A stretch of 64,000 bases of DNA, from contig JAFGCA010000494.1 of the NCBI GenBank assembly GCA_016932895.1, forward strand, positions 1-64,000. The letters are read 5' to 3'. This stretch comes from Sedimentisphaerales bacterium. Lineage in GTDB: Bacteria > Planctomycetota > Phycisphaerae > Sedimentisphaerales > SG8-4. The notes below the pieces were generated by a model. That model had not been told where the DNA came from. It did not search any database and worked only from the letters and a program-made list of their open reading frames with translations. Below are positions 1-8,941 of this stretch, in pieces. The translations under genes and the position numbers were made by a program. Each line of letters begins with the position of its first letter. Within the stretch, counting starts at the first letter, position 1.

Positions 1-372
1 GATTCTATACCCGCTTATTCAGGATGGCGCAAGTCTTTTAATGCAATTTTGCCCACTTTTTTTGCATGTCGGTGAATTCTTACCCAGCCTAATGTCAACA
101 TGAGATTTCCCATTTGAGACCCTTATCGGCGCGCCGGCACGTCACAGCACCAATATCGCCGCAATGCAAAGCTCAATCTCCAGCTATTGACCATCAAGAC
201 AGCTAATACACCTCGAAACAGTCCCAAGCCCTGTAATTCACTGATAGTCTCACTGCTGCCGCACAAGCGCACCAGCCAGTACCCGTTTGCCTGTCCCGCC
301 ATTTCCCAGTAAACTGGCCCTTGGGTTTGACCGACGCCGAAACACATTGAACAACCACCAGGGGCCAGCATC
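1..372. other. Intergenic, no gene recognised
   Basis: This stretch lies before the HU gene. I see no open frame on either strand with a recognisable product. The frames that cross it on the minus strand run antisense through the HU gene and are not credible. It presumably holds the HU promoter, but I could not pick convincing -35/-10 boxes. Confidence 0.4.
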
Positions 373-660
373 ATGGCAACCACAAAGAAAGACCTGATCG
401 ACCGCATCGCCGAGAGCACCGGCGCCAAACGAACCTTGGTGAAGACCGTGGTGCAGGACGTCTTCGACGAGATCATTGCTGAACTGGCCAAAGGCAACCG
501 CCTGGAGTTCCGCGATTTCGGTGTCTTCGAAACGAAAACCAGGCAAGCCAGGACCGCACAAAACCCCAAGACCCTTGAAAAGGTCGAGGTGTCGGCCAAG
601 CGTAGAGTTGTGTTCAAACCCGGGAGACTGATGCGGGAGGGGGTGAACGGGCAGTCTTGA
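373..660 (+). CDS. HU/IHF-family DNA-binding protein
   Basis: The product is a 95-residue histone-like protein that would bend and compact DNA as a dimer in the nucleoid. The N-terminal helical half (MATTKKDLIDRIAEST...) and the LEFRDFGVFETK beta segment are classic for the family. The DNA-intercalating arm keeps the NPK turn at about residues 60-62, although the usual GRNP is AQNP here. Length matches the family (90-100 residues). The ATG follows an AGGGG ribosome site by about 8 nt. It stands alone, with a decayed transporter gene on the opposite strand downstream. HU and IHF subunits cannot be told apart by eye, so no gene symbol is given. Confidence 0.93.
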   Translation: MATTKKDLIDRIAESTGAKRTLVKTVVQDVFDEIIAELAKGNRLEFRDFGVFETKTRQARTAQNPKTLEKVEVSAKRRVVFKPGRLMREGVNGQS

Positions 661-825
661 AGTACCCGCGCCTCTTCTATGATCGTGTCACGCCAACGTC
701 CTTTCAGAGTCTCCTCTGCGAATTCAGCAGCCACGAGGCGGTCTCATAGCCGCTTGACAGGCGGAGAGCGTTTCTACCGTTTCGTCCCCATTACGACGAT
801 TTGGTGAAGGCATGCCACCGAGTTT

Positions 826-1315
826 TCATTCATGCCGTGAGGCCTCGACCAGGTTCATGTTCGCCGCGCAGGGTGGGATAGATGCCGAATACCCCGCCGA
901 CAATGCCTCCGACCAGCAGCGAGATCGCAGCAATGGATCGAAGTACCATGTTGAAAAGCCGGTTCGTCTCTTCAGCCTGTCTGACTTGTTCGAGCGGTAC
1001 AATCGTCCGGTAATCCACCTTCTTGTGCTTCCGGTCGAGAAGGGCCTTGAAGGCCTGCGAGACATGGACAACCTCCTCCCTCCGATTGACCTTGACGGAG
1101 ACTTCGTGCAGTACGGCCTTCAGATATTCCTCACCTCCCGTTCCTACGCTTATGAGAATGTCACCACAGTAACACTTGCCCGTTTCCAAGGGCACATACA
1201 TGCAGTTGCCCACATCCAACAAGGTGCCATCTGCCATCTCACTGCCCTCAGCGACAGGGGAGCGGGGCTTTATGACGCCGATGACGCGAAAGTAGGTGTT
1301 GCCGCCGGCAAGCAT
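826..1315 (-). pseudogene. Decayed MacB-type ABC transporter permease (C-terminal relic)
   Basis: The frame reads like the periplasmic part of a MacB/FtsX-type permease (YFRVIGVI..., then about 100 residues, then the motif FNMVLRSIAAISLLVGG). In intact MacB this motif leads into a cytoplasmic loop and two membrane helices. Here the text jumps from ISLLVGG straight to GGVFGIYPTLR, which belongs to the extreme C-terminus, so roughly 90 residues are missing. A frameshift follows near 865: the normal ending (AANMNLVEASRHE, stop at 826) continues in another frame while the first frame runs on to a stop at 830. The N-terminal half is also absent, since the sequence upstream belongs to the neighbouring PEP-CTERM gene. 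This cannot be a functional permease. Confidence 0.75.
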
Positions 1316-1343
1316 GCTGCTGCATTTTATCCCTGCACATCCA

Positions 1344-2024
1344 TCACAACCGTCTGTGTCTCCGCAGCCACCTCACGACGCCCACCCCAACGGCACCGAG
1401 CAGCAGAGCACCAGGGGCGGGAATGACGCCCCCGCTGGTCCTGACATTGTCCACGCCAAGAATAGACTCGAAAGAACCGTCGTGATCTGTGACGGTGAAC
1501 GCCAGCGTATAGGTATCAGTGGCCGGCAATGCGTAGGAAATGGTTGTCCAGGTCACGTTTACGTCATCGCCGAGTTCGTGACCGGCAGTGTTATGTTCGA
1601 AGAGCATTGCGCTACCGCTTGACCACTCCAACGTGGCCATGGCCATATCATAGGAGGGCGCGATATCGCCAAAATCGAAGAAGTAATCGAACCACAGCGC
1701 CTCTTCGGCCTCGGCACTGAACGTCTGGCTGAGCCTCGACTCGGTCTCCACACCATTGGTGGTCCAGAGCGAAGCAAAGTAGTCTCCTTGAGTCGCAGTC
1801 CAGTCGGGCGCCACCGGGGCAAGAAAGTCACGTGACATCTCAAACGTGATGGCGCCAGGGTCGCCCAACGGATCAAGGCTGTAGTCCGGGCCGGCCCCGC
1901 TGAACAACCAGCCGGTAAGATCACCGCTCTCGAAAGTCCCGTTGCTGATGCTGCCTAACACAAGAGAACACCAATACAGCGTGACAACCAGCGTCAATAC
2001 ATGTATCCTTCGACCGTTCTTCAT
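1344..2024 (-). CDS. Secreted PEP-CTERM-like sorting-signal protein
   Basis: The 226-residue product has a signal peptide (residues 1-24, ending near VLGS). A beta-rich middle begins SISNGTFESGDLTGW, typical of carbohydrate-binding-like jelly-roll domains that start with N-G-x-F-E-x-G. The C-terminus is IPAPGALLLG, a hydrophobic segment, then RWLRRHRRL, which is a PEP-CTERM sorting tail in its planctomycete variant and would be processed by an exosortase. The start is well set: GGAGGAGG precedes the ATG. The 1426-residue secreted protein lies just upstream on the same strand (89 nt gap), and the two may be co-expressed. The substrate or role is unknown. Confidence 0.8.
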   Translation of the reverse strand: MKNGRRIHVLTLVVTLYWCSLVLGSISNGTFESGDLTGWLFSGAGPDYSLDPLGDPGAITFEMSRDFLAPVAPDWTATQGDYFASLWTTNGVETESRLSQTFSAEAEEALWFDYFFDFGDIAPSYDMAMATLEWSSGSAMLFEHNTAGHELGDDVNVTWTTISYALPATDTYTLAFTVTDHDGSFESILGVDNVRTSGGVIPAPGALLLGAVGVGVVRWLRRHRRL

Positions 2025-2112
2025 TATCCATCCTCCTCCTGTTCAGTTGCTTAGCCAGACGCATGACAATGTCTACCGACGCGCCTATTCTTGCGGAGAT
2101 CTCGTTCACGGG

Positions 2113-5100
2113 TCAAGGCATAACCACAACAGAATCGCTGCCTTGAACAGGGATTCCGTCCGCCGTCAATCCCGTCAACCAACCCTGGGTGTCACCCACC
2201 TGAAAGTCGCACGAGAACGTCAGGAACCCACATAGGGCATCCGTGATTCCGTCGTTGTTCAGGTCCCGGAGAGTCCGCGCCGACGCGGGACCAGCCTCCG
2301 TTCCGCTCCGGCCGAACCGTACCGTGGTGAAGTCGAGAGTCGTCACATCAAAATCGTCACTGCCCAGGACAGCGACGTAGATTGTGTAGTTCCTGCTCAG
2401 ATACACTGGATTCGGTATGCGGTTCGGATAAATGTCTACCCCTACCTCGTATAGAGGTGGGCTCGTTATAGTAACTATGGCGGTGTCCGTAGCCGTCAGG
2501 CCGTCATTATCGGTTACCCTGAGGGTAATCAAACCGTTGTAGGCGGTGTCCCATGTGTATGGCATCTGGGGCGAGGATGTGACTTCGTCATATTCAGCGT
2601 CGCCGTTGCAATCCCACTCATAGCTGACGATAACACCGTCTGGATCATAGGAGCCACCGGCATCCAGAGGGACCGGAGAACCAACCTCTCCTGAATAGGG
2701 ACCGTCAGCGTCGGCTACCGGTGCTTCAGTTTGGGACAGGAAGAAATTCACGGTAGTGATCGACAGGGGCACGACTTCGGCGGGCTTGGTCTGCGCATCA
2801 GCCACATATCCGTCCGGCACGCGAATATGCACCTGATACGTTCCTGCGGGAAGGTTAGTGAACAGGTAGTACCCGCCATTACCAGTCACTTTGCTTTCGA
2901 TCAATATCGTATCGTCAGCATCGTAAAGATCCATGATGACATCATCGACGCCTCCCAATGCCTCTCTAACCTGCCCTTCAATGGCGCCCCAGGGGTCACC
3001 CGGGTCTCCGACAATGATGGCTCGGGTGGCGGCGTTATTCAACATGTTTTGCTCGCTGTAGCTGGGATCGACCTCTACTTCGATAATATAGATTCCCTCC
3101 CGATCAGCCTTCCAGGTGGTGAAGACATATTGCGAGCCAAAATCAGGCCAGCCAACAGTGAATTCGTCGATCAGGGTTTCGCCGATCTTAATCTTATCCT
3201 CTCCTGGATAGGTGGCATACATGTTGATAGGTACGTTATATGCAACAAGGTCCGTACTCTCTGCCCAGTAATGGACTTCGGCGAAGATGGTGATTTCCTG
3301 TTCTGCATCCGGATGGGTTATGGAAAAGTGTATGTCCTCAGAATAGACGTACACATCGGCTGCAGGAACATTCGGAGGGGGCGTTGTCCATACCCAATGC
3401 CATTCGGTTGTGGTCCCCGACCCGCCCCCGGGAATACCAGGCGCCCAATACCCTGACCCTGAGCCTGAACCGCTGCCGCCGCCGAAATAATGGGGTGGTG
3501 GTGGGGGCGGGGGATTGGAAATTGAACAATCCTTGACCTCAAAAACCAACTCACATTCGCCAATGAAGGTGTTGTCAGTAACAGTGATCAACAGGCGGTA
3601 GATTCCGAGTGTTCCGGGTGCCTGAAGTGCCTGGGAGAAGGTGCCATAGATATCGGTGTGATCACCCCCATAAAGCCACTGCTCTCCGTCTGGACCTATG
3701 ACGGTCATTTCGACCATGCCTCCTTTGACGGCGTAGTCGGTGTAACGGACGCCATCCACGTACAGATCATAGACCGCGGTACCCGTCACCGAGAAAGAAC
3801 TGCTGCGACACACAGAAGATGGCACACTGCCGGTAATCAGGATGTGCCCCTCGGTGATGTCGCCTGTATTGATAAGCAGGATCTGCGTGGCCGCATTGTT
3901 GGTCTCATCCAGCTCTTCAACGGTATCAAGTGGATCGAGGACAACCTGGATCAGTCGCTCGCCTGCTGCAGGCATGGGGATGGTGATCGGCACGCTGCGC
4001 ATATCCCCGGCAGGAATTTCCACGACTTCGGCTTCGGCCAGCAGAGCGTTGAATTCGTAGAAATGGACAGTAACGGCAGAGGCTGCTGCAGTGCCAACAT
4101 TGTGAATCGCCGCGTCAATGGTGATCGTACTGTCACTCGCATCATACGGGAGCAACTGGATGTCATCGGCGGTGATAGCCAGATCCGGAAGTTCTGGTGC
4201 ACCCTCACTGACGAAATTCGCTTGCAGCGTGTAGTTGCCATCCACCATGATACTGGTGGTCAGAGCATTTGGATCGGCCACTTTGCCTGCATCAACCGCC
4301 GTGCCACTCCAACCGTCAAACGCCCATCCCGGATCCGCCAAAGCCGAAATCGACGCCAGTTCTGCATTCTCATATACGAAAACGCCCTCGCCAGGCGCCA
4401 CCACGGAACCCCCGGCGCTCGATGTAACAACCAACTGGCTTCCTATTTGAATGAAGATGTGATCTTGGTTAGATGCGCCTTCCGAATCTTCACCCGTTAG
4501 AGTAATCGTGTGCAACCCACCGCTGAGTACCGACACGCTGAGTGTCTGGCCCTCACCCAAATAGCCATCGAGGTTGGATGTCCACGTGTACGTCACTGGC
4601 GATTCACCATTCATGCTGGCCGCTTCAAATGTGACTGTGTCATTAGGGCTGAACTCAGAGTCATTTTCTGGAGCCTCTATCCAGGCGGCAAACTCGCATG
4701 TGTGTAGTACTCCGTTGAGCCACATGGTACCGCAAGCTCCCGGATGAAGACCATTGCCTCCGTTGATACTGATGTGCGACGCATTGAAGCTGCTCGTCGG
4801 ATCGCTATAGGTGACGGCGATCCTTCCACCGGCACCGCCGCCGGCTCGATCAAGCCAGCCACCATCGCCGCCGATCGCGCTGATTGAGCCAGTGCCCGAA
4901 AGTCTGAAGACATCGAGGCAAATGGCGCCCCCCGAACCGCCCCCGCCGGACCAGTAGCCCCGCAGGCCGGTACCCGTCACACCCGTATCTGCCTGACCTG
5001 ACGCACCGTCCGCCGTGATTCTGCCATCGAGCCGTAGTTCGCCGCCTACTGTGACTCGGATGAGCCCGCCGCCCGAACCTCCCTGAGCATAGTAGTAGAT

Positions 5101-6393
5101 GCCTGTGAAGAACTGCCAGACGCCGGTCCCCCCACCACTACCCACAAGATTTGGGTCGTTTGGAGAGTCGTAGGCCTCTCCTCCCGCTCCTCCTCCCGCG
5201 CCCCCGTTGCCGCCATGACCGGCACCACCTCCGTTGCCGCCGCCTGCGCCTGCACCTGGTCCTGTACCTGCACCATACCCTCTCCCGTCGGCAGACAGAT
5301 AGCACCCCTCATCAATCGACACGTTGCCCAATACGTTCAATTCGAGGCCCAGATCGCCTTGCGAATGTACGATTCCACCGCCGTTGACTATTTGCAGGCT
5401 ATTGAACTCATGATGACCATTTATGGTGACGATGCAACCATCGATCACAATATCAAGCCCATCGAAATATGTCTCGTCAATGCCAATGGTCATGTCTCGC
5501 ACGAGCCTGACGGTCGTACCCTGCGTGCCCAAAAAAATTGTCCCCGATTCCCCGGATTGCAGTCCGAGCCCGCCTGTCACTGATACTCCATTTACATCGT
5601 ACGCGATCTCCGCGCAACTGATGGCGATGCGACCTCCAGCTCCACCACCTGCGCGATTGGTATACCCACCATTGCCGCCCACCGCGGTAACGGAGCCATT
5701 TCCCGAAACCGTGACGGCGTTGATATTGACCGTGCCACCCGAACCGCCACCACCGGAGTAATAGATGTGGCGGTTCGGCATACCGCCGCTCATCGTGTGA
5801 ACCGCCTGGCCATTTGCTCCGTTCGCGCTGATCACGCCCTCCAGTCGCAACTCTCCGTCCACTGAGATTTGCACCAGACCTCCACCGGCGCCACCAGCAG
5901 CAGAATAACTTCCCCAAGGCGTCCTGTACAATCCCTTGCCACCCCCACTGCCTGGCATCGATGGATTATCCACCACGTCGTATGCTGGACCTCCAGCAGC
6001 ACTTCCATCGCCCCCTCTACCCCCATGCCCAGCCCCCCCTGCATTTGAAACCGATGAACCATTGCTGCCTCTCCCCGGACCGGAGCCCGAGGCATAGCCC
6101 TTTCCGTCGACATTGATAGACGCACCAGCCTCGACAACCATATCGCCGCTGATCGCGAGGAGCAAGCCAGCCGCAGGAGAATGCGTGACAGCACCGCCGT
6201 TGACCACCTCAAAATTGCTGAATCCGTGCGCTCCGTCGATTGTTAGCATACAGGAGTCGACGGTGACGTCAGCCCCGTCATAGGCATAGTCGTCCACAGC
6301 AATCAGCGTGGCCTCAGTGAAAACGACGGCTTGTCCAGTAGCAACCACGATTAGACTGAGTACTATCCCACAGACTCCGACTCGTCGGCTCAT
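2113..6393 (-). CDS. Giant secreted multidomain protein (Gly-rich repeats, PKD, CARDB)
   Basis: The start is taken at the ATG at 6393, because GGAGGTG sits 7 nt upstream. An in-frame TTG further out would put that ribosome site inside the gene. The 1426-residue product has a signal peptide, then two homologous blocks of about 260 residues. Each opens with a short beta domain ending VNGG and continues as a very Gly-rich region. Next come a PKD-like domain, an InlB B-repeat-like unit (GGSVVAPGEG...FDGWSG), a CARDB domain, a Pro/Gly linker (seven prolines then GSGSGSGSG), a second CARDB-like domain, an SdrD-B/CarboxypepD-like domain (GYYLFTNLPAGTY) and a second PKD domain. The end is a 100-residue domain common in this phylum. 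It is probably a cell-surface or extracellular adhesin or matrix protein. It has no PEP-CTERM tail. Confidence 0.82.
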   Translation of the reverse strand: MSRRVGVCGIVLSLIVVATGQAVVFTEATLIAVDDYAYDGADVTVDSCMLTIDGAHGFSNFEVVNGGAVTHSPAAGLLLAISGDMVVEAGASINVDGKGYASGSGPGRGSNGSSVSNAGGAGHGGRGGDGSAAGGPAYDVVDNPSMPGSGGGKGLYRTPWGSYSAAGGAGGGLVQISVDGELRLEGVISANGANGQAVHTMSGGMPNRHIYYSGGGGSGGTVNINAVTVSGNGSVTAVGGNGGYTNRAGGGAGGRIAISCAEIAYDVNGVSVTGGLGLQSGESGTIFLGTQGTTVRLVRDMTIGIDETYFDGLDIVIDGCIVTINGHHEFNSLQIVNGGGIVHSQGDLGLELNVLGNVSIDEGCYLSADGRGYGAGTGPGAGAGGGNGGGAGHGGNGGAGGGAGGEAYDSPNDPNLVGSGGGTGVWQFFTGIYYYAQGGSGGGLIRVTVGGELRLDGRITADGASGQADTGVTGTGLRGYWSGGGGSGGAICLDVFRLSGTGSISAIGGDGGWLDRAGGGAGGRIAVTYSDPTSSFNASHISINGGNGLHPGACGTMWLNGVLHTCEFAAWIEAPENDSEFSPNDTVTFEAASMNGESPVTYTWTSNLDGYLGEGQTLSVSVLSGGLHTITLTGEDSEGASNQDHIFIQIGSQLVVTSSAGGSVVAPGEGVFVYENAELASISALADPGWAFDGWSGTAVDAGKVADPNALTTSIMVDGNYTLQANFVSEGAPELPDLAITADDIQLLPYDASDSTITIDAAIHNVGTAAASAVTVHFYEFNALLAEAEVVEIPAGDMRSVPITIPMPAAGERLIQVVLDPLDTVEELDETNNAATQILLINTGDITEGHILITGSVPSSVCRSSSFSVTGTAVYDLYVDGVRYTDYAVKGGMVEMTVIGPDGEQWLYGGDHTDIYGTFSQALQAPGTLGIYRLLITVTDNTFIGECELVFEVKDCSISNPPPPPPPHYFGGGSGSGSGSGYWAPGIPGGGSGTTTEWHWVWTTPPPNVPAADVYVYSEDIHFSITHPDAEQEITIFAEVHYWAESTDLVAYNVPINMYATYPGEDKIKIGETLIDEFTVGWPDFGSQYVFTTWKADREGIYIIEVEVDPSYSEQNMLNNAATRAIIVGDPGDPWGAIEGQVREALGGVDDVIMDLYDADDTILIESKVTGNGGYYLFTNLPAGTYQVHIRVPDGYVADAQTKPAEVVPLSITTVNFFLSQTEAPVADADGPYSGEVGSPVPLDAGGSYDPDGVIVSYEWDCNGDAEYDEVTSSPQMPYTWDTAYNGLITLRVTDNDGLTATDTAIVTITSPPLYEVGVDIYPNRIPNPVYLSRNYTIYVAVLGSDDFDVTTLDFTTVRFGRSGTEAGPASARTLRDLNNDGITDALCGFLTFSCDFQVGDTQGWLTGLTADGIPVQGSDSVVVMP

Positions 6394-7018
6394 TGTGCTC
6401 ACCTCCAACCATTAGCAGTACTGAATGAAGACGCAGGGACATGATCGACTCGCCGCTCCATTGGCAAGAAATGCGTTTGGTGACACCTCCTGTGTCCTGC
6501 CGCTGTCCAGGGAAATATTCTACCGCCCCGCACACGGAATGCAACAGCGAAAAAAAATATTTCTTGCTGGAGATCGTCATGCATTTCCACTGCGCGCATT
6601 GCGTCCGGTGTATTCCTCGTCCAGAACAACCGCCTGGGTGAAAGGTGTGAAGGGTGAAGTCAAAGTGCGGCGAGTCGCAGCCTAATGCGTCGCCTCAATT
6701 CTGCTTATACCGGCTGTCCCGGGGTGTCAATTGCGCATGGTTCAAAACAGGGTAACACTCTCTATGGAAGGGTGAACCGCGTCAAAACCCATAACGCTTT
6801 GCTATAAAAGGCCTTACAGTTTCCGAGATCGTCTGTCACATGCTGCACAAGTGTTACCCTGGCCCTTCCACAGTTGAATGAGGCCGTAGGACGACCGCCT
6901 ATCGCTCTGAGCAACAGACACTTGCAGCCGCAAGCACCAGGCTCGCATTTTACCCTGTCAAAGACAATGATGTGTCTCGCACTGATCGCTCCCTGAGACT
7001 CGGAAAGACCCATCAGGC
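6394..7018. other. Intergenic region with no intact gene
   Basis: Apart from the upstream signals expected for the large secreted protein and a separated 12-bp inverted repeat, I see nothing here. A 140-residue minus-strand frame over 6762-7184 runs antisense to the beta-helix relic and shows no family features. Confidence 0.35.
6748..6861. repeat. Separated 12-bp perfect inverted repeat
   Basis: CAGGGTAACACT at 6748-6759 is matched by its exact reverse complement AGTGTTACCCTG at 6850-6861, about 90 nt apart. A second pair (tggaaggg and cccttcca) follows each arm, but in the same rather than mirrored order. It could mark the edge of a lost mobile segment near the adjoining relics, or be chance. 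Confidence 0.35.
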
Positions 7019-7290
7019 AGACACCCTCAACATTGTCAACGTCGACTGGACCAATGAGAACCTCATAGAGCAGTGCGTCGTCGAATCGGTTCGAGGGCAC
7101 GATGGCTACGGATATGGAATGTGGGCATCGCCGCCGGAAGATACCGCTCACGGCCCTAACGGCCCGCGCAATGTCGTCTACCACTGCGATATCAGCTCAC
7201 AAAGAGCCGGACTTTGGATGGGCGGCATGAACGAAAACTGGCTGATCCTGCACAATCGTTTTGTCGTCGACCGCGGCCCCGGCGTCTTCG
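7019..7290 (+). pseudogene. Right-handed beta-helix protein, internal fragment
   Basis: About 90 residues read as rungs of a secreted parallel beta-helix (pectate-lyase-like) protein, for example NVVYHCDISSQRAGLWMGG followed by NWLILHNRFVVDRGPGVF. There is no signal peptide, start context or remainder of the domain. The frame ends abruptly at about 7290, where the sequence changes to an integrase tail in another frame. I read it as a gene piece left by a rearrangement. Confidence 0.6.
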
Positions 7291-7461
7291 CTAAGCAATT
7301 GGTTCCGCAACGGTATGAGTGAGAATGATGTTATGTACCTCGCAGGACATTCGAGCTTTGCCACGACACACAATTTCTACCTTGCTGTAGCAGATGATCT
7401 GGTGGAACGGGCTCGCGAAGCAGCCCCCCAAGCCTTGGGGCGAGAATTGGTGCGGAAATAG
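7288..7461 (+). pseudogene. Tyrosine recombinase (integrase), C-terminal relic
   Basis: The frame SNWFRNGMSENDVMYLAGHS, then FATTHNFYLAV, matches the last catalytic part of phage-type tyrosine recombinases. It has the L-A-G-H-S box and, 9-10 residues later, the tyrosine of F-Y. Only about 57 residues survive. The N-terminal SAM-like domain and the first catalytic arginine box are missing, replaced by the beta-helix relic. It ends 80 nt before tRNA-Arg, consistent with a past integration event at or near that tRNA. Confidence 0.7.
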
Positions 7462-7490
7462 TGCATCGGCTTTTCCTCACCGAAAAGAAA

Positions 7491-7520
7491 TTGACGCAAT
7501 GGCAGGGAAATGTTTATATT
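7491..7520 (+). promoter_or_regulatory. Sigma70-type promoter of tRNA-Arg
   Basis: A -35 box TTGACG (7491-7496) and a -10 box TATATT (7515-7520) are 18 nt apart and end 20 nt before the first base of the tRNA. Spacing and position fit a dedicated tRNA promoter. Confidence 0.65.
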
Positions 7521-7540
7521 ACAGGGACTTAGCTAAATTG

Positions 7541-7614
7541 GCGCCCGTAGCTCAGTTGGATAGAGCAACGGATTTCTAATCCGTAGGTCGCAGGTTCGAG
7601 TCCTGCCGGGCGTG
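7541..7614 (+). tRNA. tRNA-Arg (anticodon TCT)
   Basis: All four stems fold. The acceptor GCGCCCG pairs with CGGGCGT (one G-T pair at the end). The D stem is GCTC/GAGC, the anticodon stem ACGGA/TCCGT has loop TTTCTAA (anticodon TCT at 7575-7577), and the T stem GCAGG/CCTGC has loop TTCGAGT. CCA is not encoded. An integrase relic lies just upstream. Confidence 0.95.
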
Positions 7615-7708
7615 GTTCCCTCCTATTAACGACAACAGGAGTCAAGGCCGTGGAGCCATCAGTGCCAGTAGCTGCCGCCTTCTCATTTGCACCCTCAGTT
7701 TTGCATCT

Positions 7709-8896
7709 TCAAGATGAACGCTCTGCTTGTTGGCTCGCACCTTCGATGGTGATTCTGCGGCGGTACATATGATCCGTGTCTTGGTCGGGCCCCTTTCTGG
7801 GGAAGTAAATGTAGAAATCATTGTCCACGGTGTGGCAGTCGTCCGAGGGACCGTCAAAATCGACGAAGGCGGAATAGGGCTGGATCCGTCCGTCGCTGAC
7901 CTCGTCGACGGTCGTTTCGAGTGACCAGTCGAGGCCGTCCGGCGATGAGAACAAGAGTAGCTTACCGGCAGCGTGGGTCTGGACGGCGAGGAGGTATTTC
8001 CCGAGTGCGATGCAGTAGGCGGCGTCGGCGTGAAGGTCTTCTCCGCCGGTAATATGAGGAATAATATCTTCGCCCGGCTGGCTGGAAAGGCCCGGTATGT
8101 CCCATTTGCCGTCATGATATTTGTACCAGGGGACCACTCTGTGTCGGGCGGCGGCCTCAATTACGGCATCGAGCCTGGCACGCGCAACACTCTGGATGCG
8201 CTTTCGCCGGGCAGTGGCCCGGCCGGGAATAACGTCGTTGAAGTAAACATAGAGCCAGTCGCCGCGGATGATGTAGGCTCCCCCGCCGACGTTCATGTGG
8301 TCATCCGCAGGCCTAACGATTTCGCCGCAGTAGGTCCAGCTAAAGCCGCGATCGGTGGAGTATCCCAGGCCGAGCGCGAAACGCTGATCAGTCCTGTTGA
8401 TTCTCCCCTCGTGGACCTTGTTGAGCTCGGCATGCGTGATCCCCAGCAGATCACCATTGGGGCACTCATACATACCGAGAATCCAGATCCCCCGTTCACT
8501 CTGGTCCTGGTAGTAGCCGTTGTAATCCCAAAGCGCTTCGTCGGTCTTACTGCCGACGTGGCACTTGAGAGGATCATCGGGTGGACCCTTGTGCCAGGAA
8601 TGACGGCTCCTTCGCGTCTGCCCGGGTTTGATACGGCATCCGAAGGAATGGAAGAAGTGCATCTGGCCATCCTGCCGCAGGGTCGAGAGGCTTCCGTCGT
8701 ACCGAATGGGAATCTCATCTTCCGTATAAATAAGCTTGAGTTCGCCCAGTTTGATCTGCTTTGCGAGCAGAGTCGGTGCCTCTCCTGTCATAACCGGTGC
8801 AGCGAGATCCTTCTCAACCTCGCCATCGCCTTTGACCGCAACGGGCAGAAGCAACATAAGACCCAGTAGCACTGGCAGATGTTCTATCTTCAACAT
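7709..8896 (-). CDS. Secreted beta-propeller protein, sialidase/GH43-like
   Basis: The start is the ATG at 8896, which follows GAGGAGAAC at good spacing. A TTG five codons upstream would bury that site. The 395-residue product has a signal peptide (MLKIEHLPVLLGLMLLLPVAVKG). The body is a five-bladed-propeller type domain with repeating Y-S-x-D-R-G/S-x-D-G-x-x-W-S elements (GYSTDRGFSWTYCGEI near the middle, FSSPDGLDWSLE later). These resemble the Asp boxes and substrate-facing blades of exo-sialidases and GH43-like enzymes. It is the last gene of a three-gene minus-strand set behind two sulfatases (45 nt gap), which suggests a role in taking apart sulfated polysaccharide. The exact activity cannot be read from sequence. 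Confidence 0.72.
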   Translation of the reverse strand: MLKIEHLPVLLGLMLLLPVAVKGDGEVEKDLAAPVMTGEAPTLLAKQIKLGELKLIYTEDEIPIRYDGSLSTLRQDGQMHFFHSFGCRIKPGQTRRSRHSWHKGPPDDPLKCHVGSKTDEALWDYNGYYQDQSERGIWILGMYECPNGDLLGITHAELNKVHEGRINRTDQRFALGLGYSTDRGFSWTYCGEIVRPADDHMNVGGGAYIIRGDWLYVYFNDVIPGRATARRKRIQSVARARLDAVIEAAARHRVVPWYKYHDGKWDIPGLSSQPGEDIIPHITGGEDLHADAAYCIALGKYLLAVQTHAAGKLLLFSSPDGLDWSLETTVDEVSDGRIQPYSAFVDFDGPSDDCHTVDNDFYIYFPRKGPDQDTDHMYRRRITIEGASQQAERSS

Positions 8897-8941
8897 GAAG
8901 GTTCTCCTCAACCGAGTTCAAGGCGGGACATAGCTTGCGTC

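Noticed and set aside
4680..6120. Repetitive tract that looks CRISPR-like at first glance
   Set aside because: The repeats are imperfect Gly codons in frame of the large secreted protein. There are no uniform spacers and no cas genes anywhere in the window.
7394..7579. Frame ending in VAQLDRATDF
   Set aside because: This is the familiar artefact of reading through a tRNA gene; the bases belong to tRNA-Arg.
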